In this document: in pieces, positions 11,546 through 22,872 of the stretch
Layout of the letters: every line of letters starts with the position of its first letter
How positions within the stretch are numbered: the first letter of the stretch is position 1
Source of the DNA: Cercis canadensis
Lineage: Eukaryota > Streptophyta > Magnoliopsida > Fabales > Fabaceae
DNA: 64,000 bases
Assembly: GCA_003255065.1 (NCBI GenBank)
Contig: QAOA01004737.1
Coordinates: forward strand, 3,715-67,714
Reading direction: 5' to 3'
Program-made: the position numbers and the translations under genes
Notes under the pieces: model-generated
Databases searched by the model: none
What the model was told of the DNA's origin: nothing
What the model saw: the letters and a program-made list of their open reading frames with translations, nothing else

Positions 11546-12246
11546 ATGTTATTCAAACAAAGTCATTGAATGTAGTAGCAAATTTATGCCCTATAAACAT
11601 AATTAAGTAATGATCTTGAGTATCACCAAAGAATGGTATTTCCAGCACATTTGTACTAACTAGCGTATATGTTAACAAAACTTTATGATATTCAATCAAA
11701 ATCATTGGATAGTAGAAGCAAATTTATGCCCGATAAATATAATTAAGTAATGGTCTTGATTACCACTAAAGAATGGGATTTCCAGCACGTTTGTACTAAC
11801 TAGCCCGAGAGATATTTTTTGATGGACTTATAATCTATAGAAGTTCTTTAAATTGAGCTAATCCTGTTCTTTGCATATTGCCATGGATCCCTCTATACGA
11901 ATGAGTTTTCCTAACTAAGAGTCAACCTTCTAAGTTTTTTTTTTTTTTTGTGGAATCTCTTCTCTCTGTTTCACTTTTCTTAGAATCTTATGAAAAGATT
12001 TCTACTTCAAGTGAAATGGGGCACAAAAAAATCATAACTACCGTACGGTTCTTGTTTTCTGAGTTGGCAGATTCTAGCATATCGCTTCACATTTGAAAAA
12101 ATGATATGTTTTTTTCTTTTTTCTTGCCGCAAAATATGTAACGAAAAAAATTATTATTCATATTTATATTTTGTTATATGTATAGTTTCAGTAGAATATG
12201 TAAATTATATAATACTCTTTGCATTAATATTTGGGCATATTAGCAA

Positions 12247-12365
12247 AGAGCTCTAGCTCAATAGAATGAGTGTTCCTAATCATAAAATTGGCATCTCCAT
12301 CATCTTTCTTGATTCGAGTTCTCTTAATTGCAAATACAATCTTTATTTACCCACTAAAAAAAAAA
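12247..12365 (+). mobile_element. SINE candidate
   Basis: AGCTCTAGCTCAATAGAATG resembles an A box and TTGATTCGAGTTCTC a B box, about 55 bp apart, followed by an A-run at 12356-12366. No clean target duplication was found, so this is tentative. Confidence 0.4.
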
Positions 12366-13108
12366 ATTGTTTTGCAAAACTATATCCTTTGCTAAAATTG
12401 GTATATAATGGAATATTATTTGAAATATAATATAGAGAAAGATTCATTCCTTTAAGAAGGGTTTGGCCAAATATACAAGAGTCAAAATACATTTTTCGTC
12501 ATTGAATTATTTTTTAAATATTACTTTAATTCTTGATTTATTTTGGTGTCACTGTTTTCCTCAAATAATCATATTATTTGTTAAATCAGTCATTTGTAAC
12601 ATTAAAAATAATCACTTAAATGACTAATTTGACAGACAGAAATTTTTTTTAAAGACTAAAGTAACCATAAATAAATCAATGATTAAAGTGATATTTAAAA
12701 AATAATGTAGGGACGAAAATGGTATTTAACTCAATATAATAAGGGTTTTTTTGTTACCAAAACTAACAAAAGGTTCATTCCTTTAGGAACACAATAAACC
12801 AGATGAATACTGTTCACATATTATAGACAGATTCAACGATTACGTTTCACCTCCATATATGGAGGATAGCCGGTGGAACAATCTTGTTCTTTCCCTTACG
12901 TTACGTTTTCCCGACTTATATGGCAAAATGATCCATCAAATCAAAATCAAGGACAATAGCATTTATCACCATTATAAATATCATAAGCCATAGCTTAATT
13001 CAGAAAGCTCTTCCCTCTCTTTCTGCTTCCCTGTTAATTGCTCTTGGTTCAACATTCTCTCTTTTTTCTCTCTCTATATTCTACTCCCCTATCTCTCACT
13101 AATTATCC

Positions 13109-16100
13109 ATGGCTTCCTCTTCTTCCTTAGAAAACAGTAAGGGAAAAGGTACTTCATATTCACTCTCTTTGTGTTTTCTTCTTCGTTTCTGGTTTTTCTA
13201 GAAATACTAAGTTTCTGCAACAAAATTGCCCTAATAATCATTTTAGAGGTAATAGTTTACTGTCATTTCCAATATTAAGTTTCTGAACTAATGCATATGT
13301 GTATGCAGGAGCGGTTGCTGAGGTTAAACCTATCCCACTTGATCAAAACGTTCTTCAAAAGCACGCTGCGTTCTTTGACAAGAATAGAGACGGCGTCGTT
13401 TACCCATGGGAAACTTATCATGGTCCTCACTGCTTTTCCTCTTTATTAATCTTTTTTGGGTCATTATTTACTTTTTTTTTAGTAAAATCAAGGTTTAATT
13501 GTAATTTTGATTATTTTATTTTAACAATTTAAATTTTTGGTGTCTCTTGTTTAAAAATGAACAATTTAATCTCTCTATATTTTTGAAATATGCAATTTTA
13601 ATCATTTTATCTTTAAGTTAAAATTTCTCGGATCTATTTTAAAGTGTAAAAATTTTTAATTTATAATTTCACCATTTAGATTAAAGAGTTACATATTGTA
13701 AATCTCCCTACAAAATTTCAGCTCAGTAGGACACAATTCAAAATATCAAAACTAAAATTTTTTCATCTAATCGGAGATCTATATTTATTCATCATTAAAT
13801 TGAACAGAAATTTTGTGGAGAGATTTACAAGACATAACTCTTCAATCTGAACATAAATTAGAAAACTTTATACTTTAAAATAAACTTAAAATATTTTGAT
13901 TTAAAGACGAAAGACGAAAATGAAACTAAAAGGAAATAAAGTGATAAAAAGGTTTCTATTTTTTTTTATGTTTGCAGGTTTACGTGAAATTGGATGTGAT
14001 ATATTCACGTCCACCGCAGGTGCTATTTTCATCAATTTGGGCCTCACTCGAACTACCCGCCCTGTACTTCTCTCTTTTCCTACACCTCTTACTATAATTG
14101 TCCCTTTCATATCTTTTGTGTTTAATATTATTATAATTTATAAAGTGTGGATGGATAAAATAATGAAAATATTGAGCTACGGTCATAATTGGAATGTTGT
14201 GTGACTTTTTAACAGTTGTTGTGCTAGAAGTTTTGACAAATACATATGTAGACACGAAGTGTCTTTTTCTTATCTTAGTAATAGCTATTGAATGAGTGCC
14301 AATTCAATATTTTTTGTGTGAATTGTCAATGATGGTGATTTTTTTTGTTTTTTTGAGGGAGTGGATTCTTTTAATTAGTGGTAATTTTTTATTTTTTATT
14401 ACATGATAATATAAAGATTTAAATCTCTAAAATCTTATATTACTACTTAAACCCTTAAGTATATATAGTAGCTTAATTTTTAGTGATAATTTCCAAATTC
14501 AAATAACTTATCCTTAAAACTACATTAATATAATTAATAAAGATATAGGGAAAAGGAAAATATTTTATTTGAATTATTTTACAAAAGTTATATTATACTT
14601 TATTGAGTTTCCTAGTTTTCAAACGATCCAAGGCACTTTACTTGCAAGTGTTTTTCTTTTCTTGAGTCTTTACTTTGAAGCTAAAACAACAGATAAGAAA
14701 TAAAAGAATTATAGGAAAGGTCAAATATAGGCACACGTTATAGTAATTATTATTAAATTATGCAACTGATAAAAAGAACCTCCACAATTATAAGATTATT
14801 CAATTATATAAATATACTCGTGAATTAATTTGACATATGATTTAGTCCCAAATGTGGTTGAAGTTTAAGTTTAATTGTAATTTTGGTCCTATTATTTTAC
14901 TAACTTAGTTTTTTTGGTCTCTCTTGTTTAAAAGTGAACAATTTAGTCATTCTACATTTATAAAATGTATAATTTTAGTCATTTTATCTTTAAGTCAGAA
15001 AATTTTAGGTCTATTTCAAGGTGTAAATTTATTCTATTTATAATCTCACCGTTCGGATTGAAGAGCTATATCTTATTAACCTCCACATAAAATTTCAGTT
15101 CGATTTAAGCGTGAATGAATTTAAATATTTAGTTAGATGAAAACTTTTAGTTTTGGTATTTTGGGATGAGTTTCACCGTTGGATCAAGATGAAATTTTAT
15201 ACGGAGATTCGCAAAATATAACTCTTCAATTTGAATTGTGAATCGGAAAAATTTACAACTTAAAATATATTTGAGAAATTTTGGCTCAAAGATAAAAGAA
15301 CAAAAATTGCATATTTTATGAATATAGAGTGACTAAATTATTTATTTTTAAACAAGAGGAACCAAAAAATTTAAATTGTTAAAATAGGATGACCAAAATT
15401 ACAATTAAACCTAAAATTTATCATGTTCTTTGTTTGCGTTAAAACATTATATCAATTTCTTTGGTTGAAAAAGAAGTAATTAACATAGGGAGGACATCTG
15501 CTCATTTGTTTATTCATTCATACAGCGACTGACAGCTGAGAATGAAGACAATAACCTTCTTCATTTCCTTGTCCATGAAATTTAAAAATCATAGAAATTT
15601 TGAATTTTCTGACACCTTAAGTGTTTTATTTGTCATTAAATACATGAAGTTAAATTTTTTAGTTGAAAATATAAAAAATAGGAATTCAAATTTAGGACTT
15701 CAACTTTTTTGAGAAATCTCTAAACAAAATATTTAGAGAAAAAATATACGCTAATTTTATTTTATTTTCACAACAGCATGAAATTCTAACCCAAAATGTC
15801 TTATAACCCAATTTCTCACAAGTAGATTATACCTAATAACTTAGATATATGTCAACTTGAGATCTGAGTGTGAGAAATATGACAATAAAAAAATAATTCA
15901 AGATTAAGTAGCAAACCGTGTTTAGAATTGATATATATGTAGAGCCATGTTTAGTAACAAAAAAATATTTGATGTTTTACTATAAACTTGTTTTGAATAT
16001 ATATATATAACTTAATACTTGTAGCTATTTTAAATTCTCTGTTATTTCTTTGGAATTAATCAAGGGTGGAGATTGGGTACAATCTGCTGATTTTTTTTTT

Positions 16101-17041
16101 TAACAACAATGAATTTGTTTTTGGTATACTTGATAGCAATTTGTTTTCTCTGCTACCTCAAAGTCTCAAACCACTATCATTTATGAGTTTCCATGGTGTA
16201 ATGTAGGGAAAGTTTCCTTCTCCCCTCCTACCCATTGAAATTAAAAACATCCAATTGGGCAAACATGGGAGTGACAGCGGTGTCTATGATAAGGAAGGAA
16301 GGTATATGCCATTTCCTCTTTGTTTTTCTCCTTAATTAATTAGGTTTACTTCTCATAAAGAAATCAAATAACCTAATGAACAATTTAATGAGACATTGGG
16401 AAATTAGTATTAATTTTCACAGAGATATAAGAATTACTTCATTATAAAATTTCCAGAATTGTTGTTATTTTATCATATTTGCTTCACAACATTTTGGACA
16501 AATTTTGCAGGTTTGTTCCTTCGAAATTCGAAGAAATTTTCAGCAAGCATGCAAAAACACATCCAAATGCTTTAACTTCAGATGAACTGCAGGAGATGCT
16601 AAAGTCGAATAGACAGCCTAATGATTTGATAGGATGGTAGGTTTATGATATATATATATATTGATTTTTTTTATGAAATATTTATTATTTTCTTGGTAAA
16701 AATGAATTTGAATCATAATCACTATATATACTTAAAAAAAGTCATTTCTTTACGAGTAAAAGTTATCTATAATTATTGTAGTCGTTCTCTCTCTTTTACT
16801 GTTTTTTTTCACGAGTTTAATTTCTCTATTTAACTAATTGTCTATGCGTGTATGACACGGGCTTGCAACTAGTTATAATTAATATGTGTACCATTTGATG
16901 CACAGGATTGGTAGCTCGGCAGAATGGAATCTGCTATATAAGGTTGGCAAAGACAAGAATGGTTTACTGCAAAAAGAAACTGTTCGAGGTGTTTATGATG
17001 GAAGTCTGTTTGAAAGGTTGCAAGCAGAGAGAAAGAAATAG
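13109..17041 (+). CDS. Caleosin / probable peroxygenase, copy 2 (six exons)
   Basis: Exons: 13109-13148, 13309-13422, 13978-14063, 16207-16301, 16511-16636, 16906-17041. The joined frame gives 198 aa with intron positions and phases identical to copy 1. It keeps every family landmark: His 32, EF-hand [12 protein letters not shown] (37-48), hydrophobic stretch about 53-74, proline knot [10 protein letters not shown] (83-92), His 100 in [10 protein letters not shown], and the [11 protein letters not shown]-terminus. The tail is five residues shorter than in copy 1. Introns 2 and 3 each carry a Mutator-like MITE. All splice sites are GT-AG, so it looks functional. The role is as for copy 1: a membrane-associated, calcium-binding haem peroxygenase. 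Confidence 0.93.
13492..13905. mobile_element. Mutator-like MITE, copy 2 (3'-truncated), in caleosin intron
   Basis: Starts GGTTTAATTGTAATTTTGAT like the copy at 1843 and follows it through the central inverted-repeat region, then loses similarity before the right end. It ends about 70 bp before the exon 3 acceptor of copy 2. Confidence 0.7.
14064..16206 (+). other. Caleosin copy 2 intron 3
   Basis: A 2.1-kb intron that contains the complete Mutator-like element at 14868-15411. Otherwise AT-rich with nothing recognised. Confidence 0.7.
14868..15411. mobile_element. Mutator-like MITE, copy 3
   Basis: A 544-bp relative of 1843-2391 with the same terminal inverted repeats. Flanks TGAAGTTTA (14859-14867) and TAAAATTTA (15412-15420) match at 7 of 9 positions, consistent with an older 9-bp duplication. 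Confidence 0.75.
16734..16876. repeat. Dispersed about 150-bp repeat in caleosin copy 2 intron 5
   Basis: Same repeat as 9377-9526 at the matching intron position, so it was present before copies 1 and 2 separated. Confidence 0.55.
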
Positions 17042-18453
17042 AGATTCAACCTTCATTTGATGATAATTGGTATTTCGAATAAAGATTTGATATTTCGAAT
17101 TCATGCTACCTTAAACATGTCAAGATTGCTATGTACATTCCATCAAAAAAAAAAATTGTTTTGTACATTTGTAATTGATGTAAACAAAGACAAATAGTTG
17201 TACTTGAAATAAATCAGTATTGTTTTATGTTGGGATGTATTTCATTAATATTTAGCGATGTGATTCTTATATTTTTATCCGTCTTCACTTCATTGTAATT
17301 TATGTCAAAAGATATTATTATTATATTTCATTAATATTTGGTGATTTTTTTTATGTTGGAAATAGAATATTTATATTACAATGTAATAATACTACTATAA
17401 TAACACCATAACTACCAATAATAAACACACTAAGATTCGGATCCTGAAAACCTCTTTAATTGATCTATATTTTCATTAATATTTAGTTATTGCAGTATAA
17501 TGTTTTACCCTTTCTTAATTCTTGATAATATAATCTTATGCACTGAAAAAAATTAAGGTTCACAAGAATTAGGAAAACAAGATATTATATTTTTCTATAA
17601 AATAAAACTAAAAAGAAAAGTCCACAGCTTTCCTTGAGGTTTTGAAATACAACAAAATATCTCTCAACATCGGATAAAAGTAATGTTGCCATTTTTAGAC
17701 AAAATGACTAAAAAAATACAGTTTTGCAAAGTTTTTACGTAGATAGGGTAGTTTTAAAACTTTTTACCTATTTAGGGCAGTTTTGATTAAATTATTGTTA
17801 GGCACATAGAGAAAAATGTCATGTTACTTTGTAAGTAGCGTGACTAATCTTGTTCGCGTCCCCTAAATAAAATAATGAAAAGTGAAACATTTGTGTAAAA
17901 AGTTTGTACAGTGCTTCATTTTGATAAATAGTTTTCCAAACTGTATTTTGTTAGTCAATTTTCCCCATAATTTTTTTTTTCAAAAGTAATGTTGCCATTT
18001 TTACTTAAGATTATAATTTTCACCCTCACGTCTAACAAAGAATCAATATCATTATATTCGAATTTAAAGTCATAGTTAAAAGTATTAAAAAAAAAAAAAA
18101 GGCAAACCATTGAANTGTCGATCACATTTTTTTTTTTTGTCAAGATGCGGATCATAGTTGACATGCATAAATCTACAACTAAAAATATTGAATCTGCAAT
18201 CATCAAATATTAACAAAATGAAAGTCAATATGACATGACCTATTTTGAAAGAGTTTACAAACAATTCGTGAGTTCTGGGCTGGACTATTATAGAAATTAT
18301 CCAATTTAGGTTAGCCCATAACTCAATAATCAGTATGTATTGTACTTCAGAGAGCTGATTGGGCCTTAGGGTTTTCGGGCCTAGACCATTTTGCTATTTG
18401 GAACTACTTATGCTTTTTAGATGGAAAACCCTCACCTTATATATATTCTCTTT
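17042..18453. other. Intergenic, no gene seen
   Basis: 3' flank of caleosin copy 2 followed by AT-rich DNA with an undetermined base at 18115. Nothing recognised. Confidence 0.5.
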
Positions 18454-18610
18454 GAACATTCAGAAGAGAAAAAGAGATAGTGATAATTCAGCCTTCATTT
18501 GAGAATAATTGGAAAATCGTCCAAATGAAATTTTTTCATTTCGAACAAATTCCTGCTTATATATATTCTTCAAAATCGTTATGTTCATTTGTAATTGTAG
18601 ATACATATCT
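18454..18610 (+). pseudogene. Relic of a caleosin 3' end
   Basis: GAACATTCAGAAGAGAAAAA followed by GAGATAGTGAT and CCTTCATTTGAGAATAATTG closely matches the last codons and 3' UTR of caleosin copy 3 (about 22345-22400) and of copy 2 (17020-17070). No upstream exons are present. I read it as the 3' remnant of another lost tandem copy. Confidence 0.6.
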
Positions 18611-18839
18611 TGAACCCAAATTTAAAGGCTCATTACACCAAATGCCCAAACAAAACCTACCATTAGCATATCACCATCATATCCCTCAACACCCCTATAA
18701 ATAACCCTTCCGTTACAAGTATAAGACTTTGGACTCATCTCTTATTTATGACTTTTTTTAGTTCGGTTCGACTTAACTTAATCTTCGGAGCTCGAAAATC
18801 AGAGTCCAGCCCCTTAGTTCTTTTCACTTGTGCAATTTA

Positions 18840-19757
18840 GTTTGATCTCATCCGACATCCGAGATCCACCCGACCTTGAGTTCAACTCAAGCAAACAACA
18901 ATTCAAGAAGAGGTACAAAAGCTGCTCAACGTTGACTTCATCAGAGTTATCATATGCGACCTGACTATCAAATATAGTCATAGTGAAGAAAGCAAATGGC
19001 AAGTGGGTTTTTTCGACCTCAACAAGGCATGCTCAAAGGACCCATACCCCCTCCCGAGTATTGACAAACTCGTAGATGAAACATCTGGGTACAAGCTCTT
19101 AAGCTTCATGGATGCATACTCAGGGTACAACCAAATTAGGATGCACCTCGATGACGAGGAGAAAACAACTTTTATCATTAAGAAAGCAATTTATTGCTAT
19201 AAAGTGATGCCCTTTGGCCTGAAGAACATTGGAGCTACCTATCAAAGACTAGTAGACAAAGGGCTAAAAAATCAAATAGGGAGAAATGTCGAGGTATACG
19301 TCGACGACATGTTGGTGAAGTTGTGTTCCGACCTAGAGCACATTGCCGATTTGGAGGAGACGTTCGCCGAGCTCATAAAGCATAACATGCACCTAAACCC
19401 TTCCAAATGTGCATTCGGGATGGAGGTCAGTAAATTCCTCATCTTCATGTTGACAAATTGAGGGATTAAGGCCAACCTGGACTAATGCCAGGCTATTATC
19501 AAAATGGAGCCACAAAAAACCATCAGGGAGGTGCAGAGGCTAATTACCAGAAGAATTGTCGCCCTCTCCAGATTCATGTTGAGGTTGATAGACTGAGCTT
19601 TGCCATTCTTCAAAACCCTCAAGCAGATCAGAAATTTTCAATGGACCGAAGAATGTCAAAAAGCTTTCGATCAATTAAAGCAATACTTGGCCTCTCCACA
19701 CATTCACTCTTATTCTTTTCATATTTGTTGACTCCAGTACTTGGAATGAGTTGGTAA
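18840..19757 (+). pseudogene. Broken Ty3/gypsy pol fragment (reverse transcriptase)
   Basis: The frame 19003-19461 encodes reverse-transcriptase blocks: FFDLNKACSKDPYPLPSID, MDAYSGYNQI, the MPFGLKN block, and the catalytic YVDD (codons 19297-19308). Upstream, to about 18840, lies a degraded stretch with stops that resembles the preceding region. After the stop near 19461 similarity continues in other frames to about 19757. There are no LTRs, integrase or gag around it, so this is an inactive fragment. The sequence type is the Ty3/gypsy class of plant genomes. It lies between two caleosin copies. Confidence 0.85.
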
Positions 19758-19923
19758 TTTATGTTAGGAAATATGAATCTTATATTTATATTTGTCTTCT
19801 TTTCATTGTTTATGGTGGATATGTTATTTAAGGGTCATTTCACAATGTATCATTTTTACACAAAATAGCTTGAAGCAAACCATGGAAATAAAAAGCCAAG
19901 GCAGCAAATAGTGATTTGAGAAG

Positions 19924-20216
19924 TGTCAATAATCGATTCAACCAAAAATCTTAAGTTGTTAGATGAAAACTTAAGAATAGTTTTATATCTAACACACCCA
20001 TGCACACGAAAATCCTTTGGCTTGAAACGTGGACAAAACACATACCCACTTATATTTTGAGCTTAAATTTCAATTTAATTAAAAAAGTAAATTAAAGCAG
20101 AAGGATTCGATTTCCTGACTATTTAGTCAAAGAGGCTTTGATATCATGTTAATAATTGATTCAACCCAAAAATTTAAACTATTAAATAAAGGCCATAAAT
20201 AATTTTATATCTAACA
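19924..20216 (-). mobile_element. TRIM-like mini LTR retroelement with two terminal repeats
   Basis: Read on the minus strand there is a 69-bp terminal repeat (20148-20216) starting TGTTAGATATAAAA. It is followed by a primer-binding-like TGATATCAAAGC (20135-20146; compare the initiator-tRNA-Met type TGGTATCAGAGC), a non-coding centre of about 150 bp, a purine-containing stretch, and a second 71-bp terminal repeat (19924-19994). Flanks are AGAAG (19919-19923) and AGAAT (20217-20221), a near-perfect 5-bp duplication. Total 293 bp with no ORF. Relatives at 31775-32007 and 52689-53155. Confidence 0.7.
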
Positions 20217-20221
20217 AGAAT

Positions 20222-20706
20222 AACCTTTTTACTTCCTAGGGAGAGAAGACTATCTTTCCATCTTTGCAATTTGTTATCAATTTCTTAACATTCTCAACAT
20301 TAATTACTTCATAATGGTTCAACAGAGATAAGACATTCTTTCATTGATTAAAAGAAGCTTTGCAGAAAAGAATAAAATCATCTGCAAAAAGTAAATAGGA
20401 AAGCAACCTACTCTTGTCAAAAGTTGGCTGCGTGTAGGATCAGGACATCACTTAAATCATCAAGACCACATGATAACTAGATGATACCAACATGCTGTGA
20501 CAATCTTTTTTGTTATCCCAAACGTTATGTTTTCCCACTTTATATAGCATTAATCAAACCCAAAATCAGTCACAACATAATTCATTAGCCATAGCCTAAT
20601 GGAGAAAGCTCGTCATCCTCGCTGCTTTCCTATTCCTTTTGATTCAGCATCCTCTCTTTTTCCTTTCTATCTATTTCTCTCCCTTACTACCCTGCTGATC
20701 ACATCC
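20222..20706. other. Upstream region of caleosin copy 3
   Basis: Includes the TATA-like TATATAG at 20541-20547 and a leader with AGAAAGCTC, matching the promoters of copies 1 and 2. Confidence 0.55.
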
Positions 20707-22372
20707 ATGGCATCCTCTTCTTTCTTATGGAACAATAACCAAGAGGATATTTGATATTATTTACTATCTTTGTATTAAAAGTTTCCTATCTTTCTTTGGC
20801 TTGTAGTTTCTTTCATTTCTCCTTTGAAGATTCTGAACTAGTGCATATACATGCAGGAGCAGTTGTTGGGAAACGCATACCATTTTTTCCAAATATCCTG
20901 CAAAAGCATGTTTCATTCTTTGAAAAGAATCAAGATGGAGTCATTTACCCATTGGAGACTTATCAAGGTCCTCTATGCTTTTCCATTTGCATGTTTTTCT
21001 TTTTTCTGCCATATCATTTTATCTTTTTTAAGTAAAAAAATTAAATTAAAACAATAAGAATATGAAGTTTCTTAGATACTTTTAATATTTATGTGGTATG
21101 TCATGCCATATGAAAATAGTTAATGTGTGAATGATAAGTGTACAAGTTAATTATTTTTAAATTTGTTTGAGAAAATAAGATAAATTATATTTTATATCTA
21201 ATAAAATATAAAAATTATGTATATTTACCACACCAGTGTAACATGACATACCCATATGATATCATAGAATCTTCGATAAGAATAAGGCTTGTTATTTATG
21301 GAATACTCACAATTAATGAATGATTACAGGCTACACTGCGATCGGTTGCGATAACTTGTTGTCCACCCTAACTGCTAGTTTCACCCATTTGGCGTTCAGC
21401 CAGAAAAGTCGTCCAATATTTCTCTCCCTAACTTTAAAAATTTTATTTTTTCCAATCCTTTAAATTCATATATTTTTTGGTCATTATTAAATTCATATCA
21501 ATTATAAATTAAACCTAAAGGAATTAGGAAAAAAATAATTAACTTATATGTGGTTAACATGGTGTATGGTAGGGAAAGCTTCCTTCTCCACTTCTACCGA
21601 TTGAAATTGAAAACATCCATTTGAGCAAATATGAGAGTGACACGGGTGTTTTTGATAATGAAGGAAGGTATGTATATATAATGCCATTTCCTCTTTGATA
21701 TTCTGAATTATCTTTGACTCCTTTCAAAGAAATATAACCTTATAAACAATTCAATGATATATTGATATACTTACATTGATATGTAAATATTGAATACCTG
21801 AAATTCAATATGCATCATTTTTTTTTATTATGATCACTAAATTCTAACATTCAAAATACCAGAGTATCTTACATACCCATGTAAAAAATCCAGTGCAACA
21901 AATGCCTCCTAAATTCTTTCGACTCATTTGTTTTTACTTCTTTGATATTGGCTTCATTATGCTTTAAATTTTGTTTAGGTTTGTTCCTTTAAAATTTGAA
22001 GAGATTTTCATCAAGTATGCGCATACGTATCCAAATGCTTTAACATCTGATGAATTGAAGGAGATGATAAAAGCGAATAAAAAGCCTCAAGATTTCAGAG
22101 GATGGTAGGCTAATCAGATATATATCTTACATCTAGTTACATTTAATTTAGTCCATATATATTTTATTATTATTTTTGTTTGAATCTTAAATATAATATC
22201 AATATACCATTTAATGCACAGGATTATAAGCGAATCAGAATGGTATTTCCTATATACGGTTGCCAAAGACAAGAATGGTTTACTGCAAAAAGAAACGATT
22301 AGAAGTGTTTACGATGGAAGTCTGTTTGAAAGGTTGGAGAGGGAACACTCAGCAAAGAAAAAGAAACAGTGA
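20707..22372 (+). pseudogene. Caleosin copy 3, probable pseudogene
   Basis: The six exon blocks can be aligned: about 20707-20750, 20857-20967, 21330-21415, 21573-21667, 21979-22104, 22222-22372. Two donors are lost. After exon 1 the expected GT reads GA (CAAGAGGATATTTGA), and reading on hits a stop after 16 codons. After exon 3 the expected GT is AT (CGTCCAATATTTC). No in-phase replacement donor is visible nearby. The protein blocks also change: the first EF-hand ligand Asp is Glu (EKNQDGVIYPLE) and the second conserved His (100 in the other copies) is Tyr (KYESDTGVFD). Exons 4-6 stay open with good splice sites. The N-terminal hydrophobic segment is also less hydrophobic. It is most likely non-functional; expression of an altered transcript cannot be excluded. 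Confidence 0.75.
21064..21274 (+). mobile_element. About 200-bp MITE family, copy 4, in caleosin copy 3 intron 2
   Basis: Runs from GAAGTTTCTTAGATACTTTT to ATCATAGAATCTTCG. A near full-length member, placed between exons 2 and 3. Confidence 0.7.
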
Positions 22373-22645
22373 TCAATGATCATCTTTCATTTGAGAATAA
22401 TTGAAAAAGAAAAATGTTCTTATATACAGTGATCAAAATTGTTATGCATGTACATAAAGATAAAATAGTGAATAACCAAAACAAATAAGGGTACTTTATG
22501 TTGGGATATACTTCTTTTATGTTTTGGATTGCAGTACTTTTAACAAATTAACTTTGTAATTTATGTTATAAGATCGATGTGATTCTTATAAGGGTCTTGT
22601 TAATATCTGCCCTTAGATTATATTCTTAGACCACAGGTTGAAGAG

Positions 22646-22647
<2 letters not shown>

Positions 22648-22717
<70 letters not shown>

Positions 22718-22855
22718 TTTTTTTTTTTTTTTTTGGTTTTTTGTTGTTTTTTTTTTTTTTTTTTTTTAGTATTTTTGGCTGGGGTTTTGGGTTTAAACAC
22801 GAGACTCATAAGTTGAGGATCGATAATTTTAATACCATTTGGCTACAAGCCGTTT
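22648..22855 (-). mobile_element. Family A SINE with a very long poly(A), seen as a poly(T) tract
   Basis: Bases 22648-22767 are almost pure T with a few G. Followed leftwards on the minus strand, this is the tail of a SINE whose body (22768-22855) has the A-box-like TGTAGCCAAATGGTA and B-box-like GTGTTTAAACCC seen in the family at 1724 and 41341. The flanks GGTTGAAGAGTC and GGTTTAAAGAGTA look like a diverged target duplication. Confidence 0.65.
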
Positions 22856-22872
22856 GGTTTAAAGAGTATTTA

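Larger units (their letters stand above)
10931..13108. other. Intergenic between caleosin copies 1 and 2
   Basis: AT-rich. It holds the SINE at 11371-11545, a direct duplication (11553-11665 against 11690-11802), a SINE candidate at 12247-12365 and the promoter of copy 2. No other gene. Confidence 0.5.

Noticed and set aside
19003..19757. Active retrotransposon
   Set aside because: The YVDD motif is intact, but the frame is broken on both sides and LTRs, integrase and gag are missing.
21416..21572. U12-type (AT-AC) intron in caleosin copy 3
   Set aside because: The donor ATATTTC does not fit ATATCCTT and the acceptor ends AG as in the normal U2 introns of the other copies; loss of a GT donor is simpler.
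22618..22809. Lysine-rich minus-strand open frame
   Set aside because: It is a translation of the poly(T)/poly(A) tract of a SINE.
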